Shown here in pieces: positions 8,705 to 19,690 of a DNA stretch of 64,000 nucleotides (positions within the stretch are counted from its first letter, which is position 1; every line of letters starts with the position of its first letter). This stretch comes from Paralithodes platypus (lineage: Eukaryota > Arthropoda > Malacostraca > Decapoda > Lithodidae). The stretch lies in the NCBI GenBank assembly GCA_032716605.1, contig CM064492.1, positions 54,978,364 to 55,042,363 on the forward strand, given 5' to 3'. Under the pieces are notes generated by a model. It saw only the letters and a list, made by a program, of their open reading frames with translations. It had not been told where the DNA came from and ran no database searches. Position numbers and translations under genes: made by a program.

Positions 8705-11388
8705 TTAGTTTTTTGGTGGTGGTGGTGGTGGAAGTTTAGACGACTGGCCGGGTTTGGCTGGAGACGGGCCCTGACCCGGCCTTTGATACCTCTGTCCTTT
8801 ATGGGTACCTGAAGACTTTCCTTGCTTGTATCTGTACTGACCTTGGGTGGAAGAGGATTTAGGCAAATGAAAGGATTTCGCCCCACCAGACTGAGCTTTA
8901 GCGACTGGTTTGGGCTTGGTAAAAGTGAAAGCAGGTTTCTGAGACGGGGCGGGACTGTGCTTCAAGGCCTGAGCCATGTTAAACACCGTCCTCCACACCT
9001 CCGGGGACATTAAAGAGTCAGTTAGAACTGGGGACATTACTACTTGATTAGCAATCCTATCCGGGAGCTTTCGGGCTAGAGACGTCCTTAGATCTTGTCT
9101 TGCCCGCACCGCCTCTAACAAGGCCGTGCGTATATCTCCTAGTGACTGAATAGAAGTTTGGAGAAGTAAGCGTCTAGATAGTTCGATTGCCTTTCGAACT
9201 TCTGTGTCTGCTATAGCCTGAGCAGATCTTAGCATTAATTTTGCTACTTGTTGCGTAACAATATACTGAGAAAATATTCTGTACGCCTTACCCCGTAGCC
9301 TAAACTCCCGGTCTAGGTGAGCAGTGGAAGGTGTAGAGAACGGATCTTTAAGCTCGCATAGATTAATTTTAGGGGCAGCTAAAAAGGCAAAGAGAGCAGA
9401 GGGAACTCCGCCGGCAGAGTATACTGGGAGAGAGAACCAAGAATGGCTCTCTTGTGGAATTTGGTGTGAAGCTTTAGAAGTGAATGTGGTTGCAAAGTTT
9501 TGCGCCTCGACTTCCCAGTCCACCCAAGGTCCCGGACCCAATTGCTCCACCTTCAAAACTGGATTCGCGGCTGAGTCAGTAAATGTCTTTAAATCCCAAC
9601 TCAGGGGTTAGAGCTGACAGCGCTTTGATATCATTGAACCCATCATGTTTTGTCCAGTCCGAAAACAGTTTTGAAGCTGACGCAGGGGGTAGGGCAGGTG
9701 TAGAAGAATATACAAAATAATCATGATAATAGTTGGGGATGGCCTTAATACTAACATCAAGTACATTTCCCAGCATATCTAGAGCCCTTAACTTCCTAGA
9801 TTTATTTCCTTGGATTACCCACTCTCGTGGTACCGGAAGCTCCCCTGACATAGTGGACTGTGCTGCCTCTGGCTTTGTTGGTACCAGTGATACCCACGAA
9901 TCGTCTGGCCCGTATAAGAGAGTCATAGCCCCTTTTCTGATCGGGGCTTTGTCTAATGGGGGAGGATTTACGTCTGCTACTACTCGCACATTGGAAGTAG
10001 TTAGTGCCGCCGAAGTTGGCCTAGTAACAATAGTAGGTGATACAAGGGGAGTGAGCAGAGTTTGTATCAAAGTAACGGAAGTAGCCAGAGGTCGGACAGT
10101 CGATGTTGGCGTGGGAGCTCCCAGACCAACCATAGGAGGCTCCGGTTGCTGGCCAAAAAACTTAGTTAAAGCACTCGCTAATAACCCATCAATCTCATCC
10201 GCTGTGACAAATTGAGCAGAGGAAGAACTATTAGGTGAAATATCCCTATTCGGAGAGTTATCTACATTACCCACCTCAGAAATAATAGACCCATCATCCC
10301 CTGCCTCCGGTCCCTCCTGAGAGGATTCCGCCGAGGCTGGGGCCCCTTGCCATGTTAAGTCAGGGATGGAAGACGGTGTCTCCGCGTCCCGGTGGACTTC
10401 AGCCACTACCTGAGTTGCCTGAGACGGCAGAGAGCTGTCCCGCCATAGCTGGGAGTACCTCCAAACTCCCCGGCCTTGGTCGGAACTTAATTGTGAGCCA
10501 GGCCCCACCCCAATGACTGAGCCCTCACTCGAGCCCTCTAGCGGGTTATCACTACCGGGAGAACCATCTAAATCTAAAGTGAGAATATTATTTGGGGATA
10601 CTATGTCTGCCGGAATATCCCCGACCACAGTCTCTGACTCCTTCCGACCTGTCAGATTGGACTTGAGACATGTCGGGAGTAGAGGCAGAAAGCGAGGTTC
10701 GAGGCTCCGGCGAACGCCGGGAGGACTTTCGTACATGAGACTCTTTTTTAGAAGACTTGTGACTCCGCCTCAACTTTGATGTATCACTAGAACTATCCTT
10801 GGTCTTTGTTACAGTTTCTTACAGTAGATCCTCTGGAAAAAGGCAAACTATGGTCTTGTCTGTCTTGCTCTTCTTCCGCGAAGGTGAAGTCGAGTGACTA
10901 TGTGTCTGCTTTCTGAGAGGAGACCGTGACCTGGACCTAGATCGTGATTCCGAAGTTGTTGCCGGGGGAGACGGCTCTCGCGGTCTCTTAGATGTGCCGG
11001 GGGAGGGAAGAAGCTCTTTAACCAGCCCAGTCTCTGCCGGCTTAGTGACTTTACTTCGGGAAGAAGGACGTTTAATTGGGGGGTACTGAACCAAAAAACG
11101 GTCCCACAGAATTACGTTATCACACTGCAATGCTTTATGAGCCACTGCAGTCGCATAATTAGTAAGAAGTTGTCTGACCTCGCGTAATGCAACCGCCGCG
11201 GCCAGATTGTCGTGCTGTAATACTTTAATACCCAGCTAACTACAAAAGGTACAATTCTTTGTGACCCACAAACCCCTTGATCGGTCCAAGCATTTGACAC
11301 AACGAATGCACAGAGTGTGCGCAAAAATAGGGATTCCGGAACATGAGGGTGTTGAGCAAAGAGCAAAAACAGGGGCTAGAGCAGCCAT
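8705..11388 (-). pseudogene. DIRS-A2 gag-like protein, broken
   Basis: First ORF of the element, presumed RNA-binding or structural. The start is chosen by match to A3 (MAALAPVFALC, ATG at 11388). The N-terminus has several Cys in CxxC-like spacing, followed by an RS-rich stretch with SRSRSRSP. The middle carries the family block ELPVPREWVIQGNKS, and the C-terminal part has LGDIRTALLEAVRARQDL before a Lys/Pro-rich end (PPPPPPKN). Breaks: a TAG at 11236-11238 where A3 has Gln, frame changes around 10740-10820, and an extra G near 9597. The RS domain and Cys cluster are seen; the gag role is inferred from position. Confidence 0.75.
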
Positions 11389-13003
11389 GGCAGAGACTGG
11401 TTAAAAGCTAACTCCCCCCGGGCCTCACCTGGTCCTCTGTGGACCCGCCGGAACTCCGCCCTGAAAAAAGAAAATTTCCAGGAATTAATGCTCATAAGGT
11501 TACCCCAAAATGTTCTAACACAAGTGTTAATGAACTGCCAGGCAACGAGACGTAATACCCCACCATTACCTCTCGTTACCCTGTAGGTTCGTATGTAAAG
11601 ATTTGTAAATAACTTGATGTGTCCAAAAGATTTAAGAATATCCTCAGACATGATATAAAGATGAGCAGTTCTTTATAAGTGACGCAGTCTTCCCTGTGAT
11701 ATAACGTTCACCGGGAACCCATACTAAGACGCCGGCCTCCTTATTATAACGCAGTTAGCCAGGTTAAGCCCATCTTAATCATTAGATCACCGTGAGTTGC
11801 ATGTCTTGATACCTAAATGTATCCCTCAATTGTTAGGCTAATCGTACCGAATTGCAAATCCGTGATTCCCACCCTCCCGAGGTTCAACCTGCCGGGTGAA
11901 AAATAATAGAAAAGTTAACCCGAATTGTTCCTATCCCCATTTCTTTGCAAAAGATCGCCGGGGTGGAAAGACTACTCAAACAACACAGCCCAGTTTTTCA
12001 ACGGCTGTGCAAAACCGGGAAAAACTATAGTCAACAGGTGTCCGCATGAACCCCTAGTTGAATCGGGTAAAGCCCTTCCGCCGGGAAACACATAGTAAGC
12101 CTGAACACAGGCCCCACTACAGAGACGCAGTTCTGGAGAGCCCTCAAGCCACCACTCGCCGGGGGAAACTAGCCTATTTTAACCACGCGTGATTAAAACT
12201 CGGCAACCAGCCGGATTTTCTCGGTGCAATCGAGAAAACCCGCCGGAAAAGGCAACCCTCACCCACCAGACGCAATCTGAGAACCAGCCGGGTTTTCACG
12301 GAGCAATCGAGAAAACCCGCCGGAAACGGTAACCCACACCAACCAGAAGCAATCGGAGGTACACAAATAGTGCCTGGAATAAGCCAATACACAACTTATC
12401 CAGAACACACATGACACAGTAGTACATATTTATACAATAAATCAATAACACTTGTACATGTAAAAAAGGTATGAGAGGCTGGCTAGGCCTAAGCAGACGG
12501 AGTATCGCTTAAACATGTGGTAATAAAACAAAAAGCACTGAATATTATCACAACAGGAACAGCAGCCAACACACCTCGAAGAAATATACCCGGGAGAGGG
12601 AAGCACTGACACGGGACCTACAAAAAAATTCACTAAGTGAAGAAAAATACGCTAGGAATGTCAGAAAACAAACAAATAAGGCAACTTCATCAGAAAGATA
12701 AAAAGAAGCCTAATCACGCGTAGTTAAAGCCAACTAAATAACTAGGCTAGTTAAACCGCGAAAACGTTTCACGCGTCCACCCCGGGACCACGAGGGTACG
12801 CCCGAAATAGGCGTCCCAAACACACGACCCAAAATACACTGAACTGCGGGCAGCCCGCCCATGACACCCCTGCTACGCATATCCTAACCTTACTCGATAC
12901 ATCCCAGAGTAAACAAATGAGAAAAAACTCACTAGGGACGCAGCAAATGCGGAACGAGCGGAGCGTGGGGAGACACGTCAGGGCAGGTTGAGCGCAGAGC
13001 AGA
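11389..13003 (-). other. DIRS-A2 5' leader
   Basis: Long untranslated leader between left ITR and gag. It contains repeated segments built on AACCCGCCGG and AATCGAGAAAACCCGCC (about 12207-12250 and 12292-12335) that can pair with nearby GGTTTTC stretches. The same arrangement occurs in A3. No reading frame is shared between the two copies here. Confidence 0.65.
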
Positions 13004-13107
13004 GAAGGAAGAATGACGCCTGAAGTCAGCGTCTGGTTAAAGATCCACACAAGTACATCCACGAAGTTATGGAAAGCTTATGAATAGTTATTCTTATTTT
13101 CTTTTTA
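13004..13107 (-). repeat. DIRS-A2 left ITR, inner part
   Basis: Starts GAAGGAAGAATGACGCC and matches A3 from 60404. It is broken off where a TA-flanked DNA element has inserted, and continues at 19274. Confidence 0.85.
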
Positions 13108-13639
13108 CAGTAAACCCTCGCTCTTTCGGACTAATTGGGGGAGACCCCTGTCCGAAAGAGTCAAAAGTCCGAAAGGGCCGAGTCCGAACTCACACCTCAG
13201 CCATTCGGACTTGTCCGAATGTCTGAAATAATGCATCTATCTCCCTTATACATATATATAACTATGTCTTATTTGGTCTTTTTTTAATCTATGAATCAAT
13301 TCTAATACGATGGAATTGAAAACAATATTACCCTTCTAATACACAAATAATAAAATGAAAAAGAGAGTAAATAAAAATGTCTCCTTTGTCTTTCAGAAAC
13401 ATAAGTCCGTCTCGTATATGTTAGTATTTTATCACTCGCTCGCCCCTAGCCACTCTCTCTCTCTATCTATTTATCTCTAATGCATCTAACTAACTCCCTT
13501 ATACATTAACATAACTATGTCTTATTTGGACTTTTTGTAATCTATAAATAATTACTAATGCGATGGAATTGAAAACAATATTATCCTTCTAGCACACAAA
13601 TAATAACATGAAAAAGAGTCAATATAAAAGTCTCCTTTG

Positions 13640-14171
13640 TCTTTTCATAACCAATTAAGTCTGTCTCATAATAGTTCGTGTTTATCGCTCACTTCCCCTT
13701 CTGCAACTCTCTTTCTATCTATCTTGTCTTTTCAAAACCAATTAAGTCCGTCTCATAATAGTTCGTGTTTATCGCTCACTTCCCCTTCTGCAACTCTTTT
13801 TCTATCTATCTTGTCTTTTCAGAACCAATAAGTCCGTCTCATAATAGTTCGTGTTTACCGCTCACTCCCCCTCTGTAACTCTCTTTCTATCTATCTATCT
13901 CTCTAATGCATCTACGTAACTCCCTTATACATTAACATAACGTCTTATTTGGACTTTTTGTAATCTTTGAATCATTTCTAATGCAATGGAATTGAAAACA
14001 ATATTATCCTTCTAGCACACAAATAATAACATGAAAAAGAGTCAATATAAAAGTCTCCTTTGTCTTTTCAGAACCAATTAAGTCCGTCTCATAATAGTTC
14101 GTGTTTATCACTCACTTCCCCTTCTGCAACTCTCTTTCTATCTATCTTGTCTTTTCAAAACCAATTAAGTC
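13640..14171. repeat. Minisatellite inside the pogo-like element
   Basis: Tandem units of roughly 85 bases containing AAGTCCGTCTCATAATAG, GTTCGTGTTTATCGCTCAC and TCTATCTATC, interspersed with longer spacers (AATGCATCTA, GGAATTGAAAACAATATT). The same units resume at 18484. Confidence 0.75.
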
Positions 14172-14172
14172 G

Positions 14173-15096
14173 GTCCAAAAGACATAGAAGAGGCCATTTC
14201 CAACATGCCATCCCACTCGGCACCAGGCCCGGACTCATGGAATTCGATCCTAATGAAAAAATGTAAGGAAAACCTCTCAAAACCCCTGGCTATAATGTGG
14301 AGAAGGAGTCTAGACACTGGTGACATACCAGATAGCTTGAAAAACGCAATAATTGCCCCACTGCATAAAGGAGGGAGTAAAGCACTACCAAAAAACTACC
14401 GCCCGGTAGCTCTAACCTCTCACACCATTAAAATTTTCGAGCAGTCCTGCGAAGCAAAATTTCAACATTCATGGAGACAAATGAACTACACAACACCGGT
14501 CAACATGGGTTCAGAGCGGGAAGATCATGTCTCTCACAACTTTTGGAACACTATGACAAAATTCTTAAAGCGCTAGAAGAAAAGAAAAACGTGGATGTCA
14601 TTTACACCGATTTTGCTAAGGCATTTGATAAATGTGACCATAGTATAATAGCCCACAAACTGAAAGCAAAAGGTATAACTGGGAAAATCGGACGGTGGAT
14701 ATACAATTTACTCGTAAACCGAAAACAATCGGTAGCAGTAAACCAAGTCACTTCTGAGCCTTCGGATGTCAAAAGCTCAGTGCCCCAAGGAACAGTGCTA
14801 GCGCCCCTTCTGTTCCTCATACTAATTTGCGACATAGATACCAACACCAGACACAGTACGGTGTCGTCTTTTGCTGATGACACAAAATTAAGCAAGATAG
14901 TAAACACACAAGAGGACACGGGCCGACTGCAGGAAGACATGAATGTAGTGTTCCAGTGGACCAGGGAAAACAACATGCAATTCAATGAGGAAAAATTCCA
15001 ATTAATACGGTACAGAGATAATAATGGTGTTAAAGAAATTACAAATTACTTAACAGAATCTAACCACATAATAGAACGGAAAGACAGTGTGAAAGA
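14173..15096 (+). pseudogene. CR1-like reverse transcriptase, N-terminal piece
   Basis: RT domain of a LINE: NYRPVALTSH, GFRAGRSCLSQ, VIYTDFAKAFDKCDH, SVPQGTVLAPLLF and the catalytic SFADDTKL (about 14865-14890). Compared with the other copy there is a one-base deletion after KIFE (about 14440), which shifts the frame; translation homology resumes in the frame beginning METNELHN. The piece ends at the duplicated target CCTTGGGGTATT and continues at 17767. FADDTKL and VPQGT fit CR1/jockey-group elements; the exact clade is uncertain. Confidence 0.8.
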
Positions 15097-15108
15097 CCTT
15101 GGGGTATT

Positions 15109-17754
15109 CTATCTATCTATCTATTGCCTGACGCCGTGATCCCCGAAGGGGTGGCCACGAACGAACCGCCCCCATGCACCTCTGTCCCCAGTCAGTCGAC
15201 GCCCCTCCCCCCAACCAGCACCGCCTTCGTTCATGTACTTCCTCACTCCATCCTTCCACCTCATATTCGGTCTACCTCTCCCCCTCTGTCCCTCCACCTC
15301 GCTCTCGTACACCCTCTTAGTCATTCTCTCGCTTTCCATACGTTCCATATGGCCGAACCATCTCAAGTTGTTCCTTTTCACACTTTCCAGCACATCTACC
15401 TCCACACCACACCTCCTTCTTACTTCCTCATTAGTCTGTCTATCCCTCCATGTAACTCCGCACGCACTCCTTAAGTAATTCATTTCCACTGCTCTCACTC
15501 TTGGTCTGAGTCTCTCAACCAACGTCCATGCTTCGCTTCCGTAAGTCAGTGTCGGGATTACCACACTGTCATGCAAGGACTTCTTCACTTCCATACTGAC
15601 CACCCTATTTCTTGTTACTGCTTTTACCGTTCCTACAACCCTCTTCCCCTGTTGTACCCTCTCCCGCACCTCTTCATCCATAGTCCCATCTTTACTCAAC
15701 ACACTGCCCAGATACTTAAAAGAGTTGACGATCTCCATAGCCTGACCGTTCAGCTTCACCTCACACTCTGTGACTTCACCCCTTTCGAAGACCATAACCT
15801 TGCTCTTCCCCGTATTTACCTTCAAATTCCGTTTTTCGCACACTGTTCCAAACTCATTTACCAGACCCTGCAACTCCCATTCATTATCACTCATCAGAAC
15901 TGTATCATCCGCAAACAGCAGTATAGGTAGCTTCCACTCAATTCCCTCCCTTTTCAGCGATACACCAACATCCACTACTCTTGATAGTATTTCTTTCATA
16001 ACTCCATCCATATATACAGTAAACAACCACGGGGACATCACACACCCCTGTTTCAAACCAACATTCAGGTCAAAGAACTCGCTCTGCTCACTCTCCACAC
16101 GTACTGCCGCCTTTGCACCCTCATACATGCTCTTCACTGCTTTCAGCAACTTGCCCTCTACTCCGTATATTCTAAGTACTTTCCACAAACCTTCTCTATC
16201 CACTCTGTCATAGGCCTTCTCCAAGTCCATAAAGGCAACATACACCTTTTGTTTCTTCTCCAGATACTTCTCCACAACACAATTCAGGGTAAAAATCTGA
16301 TCTACACATCCTCTTCCCTTCCTAAAACCTCCCTGCTCGTCGCCTATCCATTTCTCCGTTCTCACTCTCACTCTCTCAATCACTACCCTACTGTATACCT
16401 TCCCTACTACGCTTAGAAGACATATTCCTCGGTGGTTACCACACACTCCTCTTTCCCCTTTGCCCTTATATAGGGGGACTATTATGCCAGTCTTTCAGTC
16501 ATCGGGTGCACTCCCCTTCTCCCATGCTAGTTTGCACATTTTCCATACCCATTCTATCACTATCTCACCACCATACCTCAACATTTCCCCACACACTCCA
16601 TCTGTTCCTGGTGCTTTCCCCAACTTCACTCTTTTCATGGCTTCCCACACTTCTGACCTCCTGATCCCCACCTCCTCCTCCACTACTTCTCTTCTTCTCC
16701 CTCCCATACCATATCCAGCTATGTTTGCTGGCTCTTCATTCCTTTCATTTAGCAACTCACTGAAGTACTCCCTCCATCTTTCGACTCTCTCTTGCTTCTC
16801 GGCTAGCATTCTCCCATTCTTATCTTTCACACCCTTACTGTTTTCCTTGCTACCTTCCCTAACTTTCTTGACTTCTTTCCAGAACAGTTTCTTACTCTCC
16901 CTCCATTTTACACTCAGATTCCTTCCAAATTCCTCATCTACTCTTCTCTTACTTTCCTTCACTACTCTCTTCACCACCCTCTTACTCTCCACGTACCTCG
17001 CTCGTTTCTGTCTCTCGGAATCTTCATTCCCTCTACTACCCAACCACTCTCTATATGCTTTCTTCTTTTCTTCCACAGCTATTCTTACCTCTTCTGTCCA
17101 CCATGCTGTACCTTTCACTCCCCTCCCTCTTCTCCTCACTCCACACACCTCCTCACATGCTGCACAGATCTCATCCTTAAACACCTTGCTCATCTCCTCC
17201 ACTTCCTCCATAACTTCCAGGTCGAACCCACCTAGTCGTCTTTCCACTGCTCTCCTGTACTCCTCCCTGATTTCCTCCTCCTGCAACCTCTCCACCCTCC
17301 TCACCATTCCACCCTCCTCTCGCCTCCCTCCCGCTCTCCTCACCCACTTCTTTTGTATCCTAACCTTAGCTACCACTACATAATGATCAGACAGACCCCC
17401 TCCAATACCCCTATACACCCTAGCATCCATCACAGATTTCTTCATTCGTTCATCCACACATACATAATCAATCAATGACTTTCGTTCCACCACTGTCTTA
17501 TCCTTCATCGTCAACATCCGTTTCCACGTGTACCTGTGGATCATTCTGTGTCGGAAGAAGGTGTTGGCTATCCACAGCCTCCTCCCCACACATACGTCCA
17601 CAAGTGCACTACCATTCCCATTCACCTCTGATGGTACCCCCCACCCTCCCACCACTCCCTCAACTTTCCTATCACCCACCTTACCATTCATATCCCCAAT
17701 CAGAAATATTCTTTCGTTCTTGTCAAACTTCTCCAGGCACGCCTCCACATTCAT
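15109..17754 (-). mobile_element. RTE-like LINE copy 1, 5' truncated
   Basis: Flanked by a 12-base target duplication CCTTGGGGTATT (15097-15108 and 17755-17766). The 3' end carries a (TAGA)n tail, read as CTATCTATC on the plus strand. It sits inside the CR1-like LINE. Two shorter copies are at 35089-36528 and 45140-45735. Confidence 0.88.
15121..17754 (-). pseudogene. RTE-like endonuclease-reverse transcriptase, one nonsense codon
   Basis: Begins inside an apurinic-type endonuclease domain (FLIGDMNGKVGD, SLIDYVCV, GGLSDHYVVV), so the N-terminus is lost. RT follows: LGKAPGTDGV, GICLLSVVGKVYSRV, GGFRKGRGCVDQ, FMDLEKAYDRVDR, GLKQGCVMSPWLF and catalytic LLFADDTVLM, then a C-terminal region ending HPFGDHGVRQ. 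A single TGA at 16495-16497 interrupts the frame where the copy at 35089 has TGG (Trp in DDWKTGI). Apart from that and the truncation the frame is open, so the insertion is recent. RTE versus CR1 placement needs phylogeny. Confidence 0.85.
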
Positions 17755-17766
17755 CCTTGGGGTATT

Positions 17767-18451
17767 AATGTCTGAAAATATGGGTTTCAAAGTACATAAC
17801 CAGGTCAAAGTGGCGGCTGCGAAACGTCTAACGGGTTGGATTCTGTGTACTTTTAAAACACTCGGTGAATTGCCTATGATAACGCTCTTCAAATCTCTAG
17901 TGCTACCGCAGCTTGAATACTGTAGCCTATTAACATCCCCATACAAAGCAGGTGAAATAAATGACGTAGAGAGTGTACAAAGAAATTTCACTTCGCATAT
18001 AAGTTCGATAAAACATCTACACTATTGGGAGCGTTTAAGAGCACTGAATCTGTACTCACTGGAACGTAGAAGAGAACGTTACCTAATAATATACACGTGG
18101 AAAATCGCAGAGGGTTTAGTACCAAACCTACATACTCCGATAGTGATGAAATTCAGTGATGGGAGAGGCTCGGAATGCGAAATCCCCCGGATGAATAACA
18201 GGGGTGCTATGGGCTCTCTGCGAGAGGGCTGGTTATCACACAGAGGCCCACGTCTCTTCAACAAACTCCCACGGCGAGTAAGAGACATGAGGGACATCTC
18301 GTTAGACAACTTCAAGAGAGCCCTAGATGTCGAACTGCAAAAAGTGCCAGACGAGCCCATCCTCGCAAGGGAGCGAGCTGTCGCTTCAAACAGTCTACTG
18401 CACCAAATCACCACCCATAACGAGGGGCGTCGTGCTCCTTGGTGCCGCTAG
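17767..18451 (+). pseudogene. CR1-like LINE C-terminal piece
   Basis: Continues the RT polyprotein interrupted at 15096: GVLMSENMGFKV, KRLTGWILCTF, then the typical LINE C-terminal region with YCSLLTSPYK, VQRNFTSHI, ERRRERYLIIYTWKIAEGLVPN and FNKLPRRVRD, ending in a stop before the GGTAAGGTAAG tail. It matches the minus-strand copy at 38789-39261. Confidence 0.82.
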
Positions 18452-18483
18452 AAGAGCGGCGAACACATCCAAAGGTATCCAAA

Positions 18484-19012
18484 GGTAAGGTAAGTCCGTC
18501 TCATAATAGTTCGTGTTTATCGCTCACTTCCCCTTCTGCAACTCTCTTTCTATCTATCTTGTCTTTTCAGAACCAATAAGTCCGTCTCATAATAGTTGGT
18601 GTTTATCGCTCACTCCCCCTCTGTAACTCTCTCTTTCTATCTATCTATCTCTCTAATGCATCTACGTAACTCCCTTATACATTAACATAACTATGTCTTA
18701 TTTGGACTTTTTGTAATCTTTGAATAATTTCTAATGCAATGGAATTGAAAACAATATTATCCTTCTAGCACACAAAATAATAACATGAAAAAGAGTCAAT
18801 ATAAAAGTCTCCTTTGTCTTTTCAGGACCAATTAAGTCCGTCTCATAATAGTTCGTGTTTATCGCTCACTCCCCCTCTGTAACTCTCTCTTTCTATCTAT
18901 CTATCTCTCTAATGCATCTACATAACTCCCTTATACATTAACATAACTATGTCTTATTTGGACTTTTGTAATCTTTGAATCATTTCTAATGCAATGGAAT
19001 TGAAAAATATAA
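18484..19012. repeat. Minisatellite, second block
   Basis: Same AAGTCCGTCTCATAATAG-containing units as 13640-14171, restored after the LINE, followed by CTTTCGG-rich subterminal sequence up to the right TIR. Confidence 0.75.
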
Positions 19013-19273
19013 TATATAATAAATTAAGGCCGAAACTCGGCTCTTCGGTCCGAATGCGAAATAATGTTTCTCAGCCTTTCAGACAAATCCGAAAGGCTGA
19101 AGCATGAGTCCGAAGTTAAATGTAGTCCGAAAGTGTAGTCCGAAAAGGATGGAGGTATTTTCTCAGCCTTTCGGACAAATCCGAAAGGCTGAACCATGAG
19201 TTCGAATTGAAATGCTTCTCCGAAAGCCTTGGAATTCCGAAAGAGTGAAGTACGAAAGAACGAGGGTTTACTG

Positions 19274-19480
19274 TATTTGTTATTTATTTACGAAGTTTTT
19301 TCGTAGTGAGTACCCAATTTCATAATGACGAACCATGAGTGAGGTTGCGTGCGCTCATGATGAAGGCTCCTCAATTTTTATGCTCTGCGCGGTAGATTCA
19401 AACTACGGTAAATGAGTGTTTGAAGAGGGTGCCTTATGTAATAGGCATAATCGTCAATGATGGAGGGGCCACTAATAAAT
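19274..19480 (-). repeat. DIRS-A2 left ITR, outer part
   Basis: Continues the ITR after the pogo-like insertion (TTACGAAGTTTTTTCGTAG, GCGGTAGATTCAAACTACGG) and ends at CCACTAATAAAT, which corresponds to the left half of the ICR. Confidence 0.85.
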
Positions 19481-19556
19481 ACAAAGATTTGCGAGCGCTT
19501 GGACTTCTATCTTTGTGTACTCGCCCTCCGTCTCGCAATCTTCTTTTCCTCCCATA

Positions 19557-19690
19557 CCCCCCCCCCCACCACCACCACCACCACCACCACCACCACCACC
19601 ACCACCACCACCACCACCACCACCACCACCACCACCACCACCACCACCCCCACCACCCCCACCACCCTCTCTCTCTCTCTCTTTCTCTCG
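19557..19690. repeat. (CAC)n microsatellite with C and CT runs
   Basis: A short C tract, about 27 CAC triplets, then CCCCACCACC and (TC)n. Poly-His, poly-Pro and poly-Thr frames arise in the three readings and are not genes. Confidence 0.95.

Larger units (their letters stand above)
14172..18490 (+). mobile_element. CR1-like LINE copy 1, 5' truncated, split
   Basis: Starts abruptly inside the pol gene (GGTCCAAAAGAC, matching FGPKDIEE of the copy at 40412-42147) and ends with a CCAAAGGTAAGGTAAG tail. The left flank AATTAAGTC and the right flank TAAGTCCGTC suggest a duplication of about six bases, TAAGTC. The uninterrupted minisatellite unit reads across this point. It is interrupted at 15109-17754 by an RTE-like LINE. 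Confidence 0.8.
13108..19273. mobile_element. Pogo/Tc1-mariner-like inverted-repeat element, non-autonomous
   Basis: Ends are CAGTAAACCCTCG and CGAGGGTTTACTG, flanked by TA on both sides, which fits Tc1/mariner-pogo transposons. Subterminal sequence repeats CCGAAAG/CTTTCGGAC many times. No transposase frame is visible. The core is minisatellite, and a CR1-like LINE has inserted into it. Without that LINE the element would be about 1.85 kb. The host ITR is continuous across the insertion when compared with A3. Confidence 0.8.
4676..19480 (-). mobile_element. DIRS family A copy 2 (A2), both ends present, interrupted
   Basis: Complete in outline on the minus strand. Left ITR (13004-13107 continuing at 19274-19480), leader, gag, RT-RNase H, YR, ICR and right ITR are all present. 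The left ITR is split by a 6.2-kb pogo-like element with its own nested LINEs. Removing that insertion leaves about 8.6 kb. All three coding regions carry nonsense codons or frameshifts, so the copy is probably dead. No direct repeat flanks it, as expected for YR integration. Confidence 0.88.

Noticed and set aside
9733..10215. 160-codon plus-strand frame opposite DIRS-A2 gag
   Set aside because: Antisense to a region with clear gag homology to A3. No domain and no match to the corresponding plus strand of A3.
15124..17383. Long plus-strand Ser/Pro/Leu-rich frames opposite the RTE-like LINE
   Set aside because: They are antisense shadows of the Arg/Glu-rich RT and endonuclease on the minus strand, repeated identically opposite the copy at 35099-36485.
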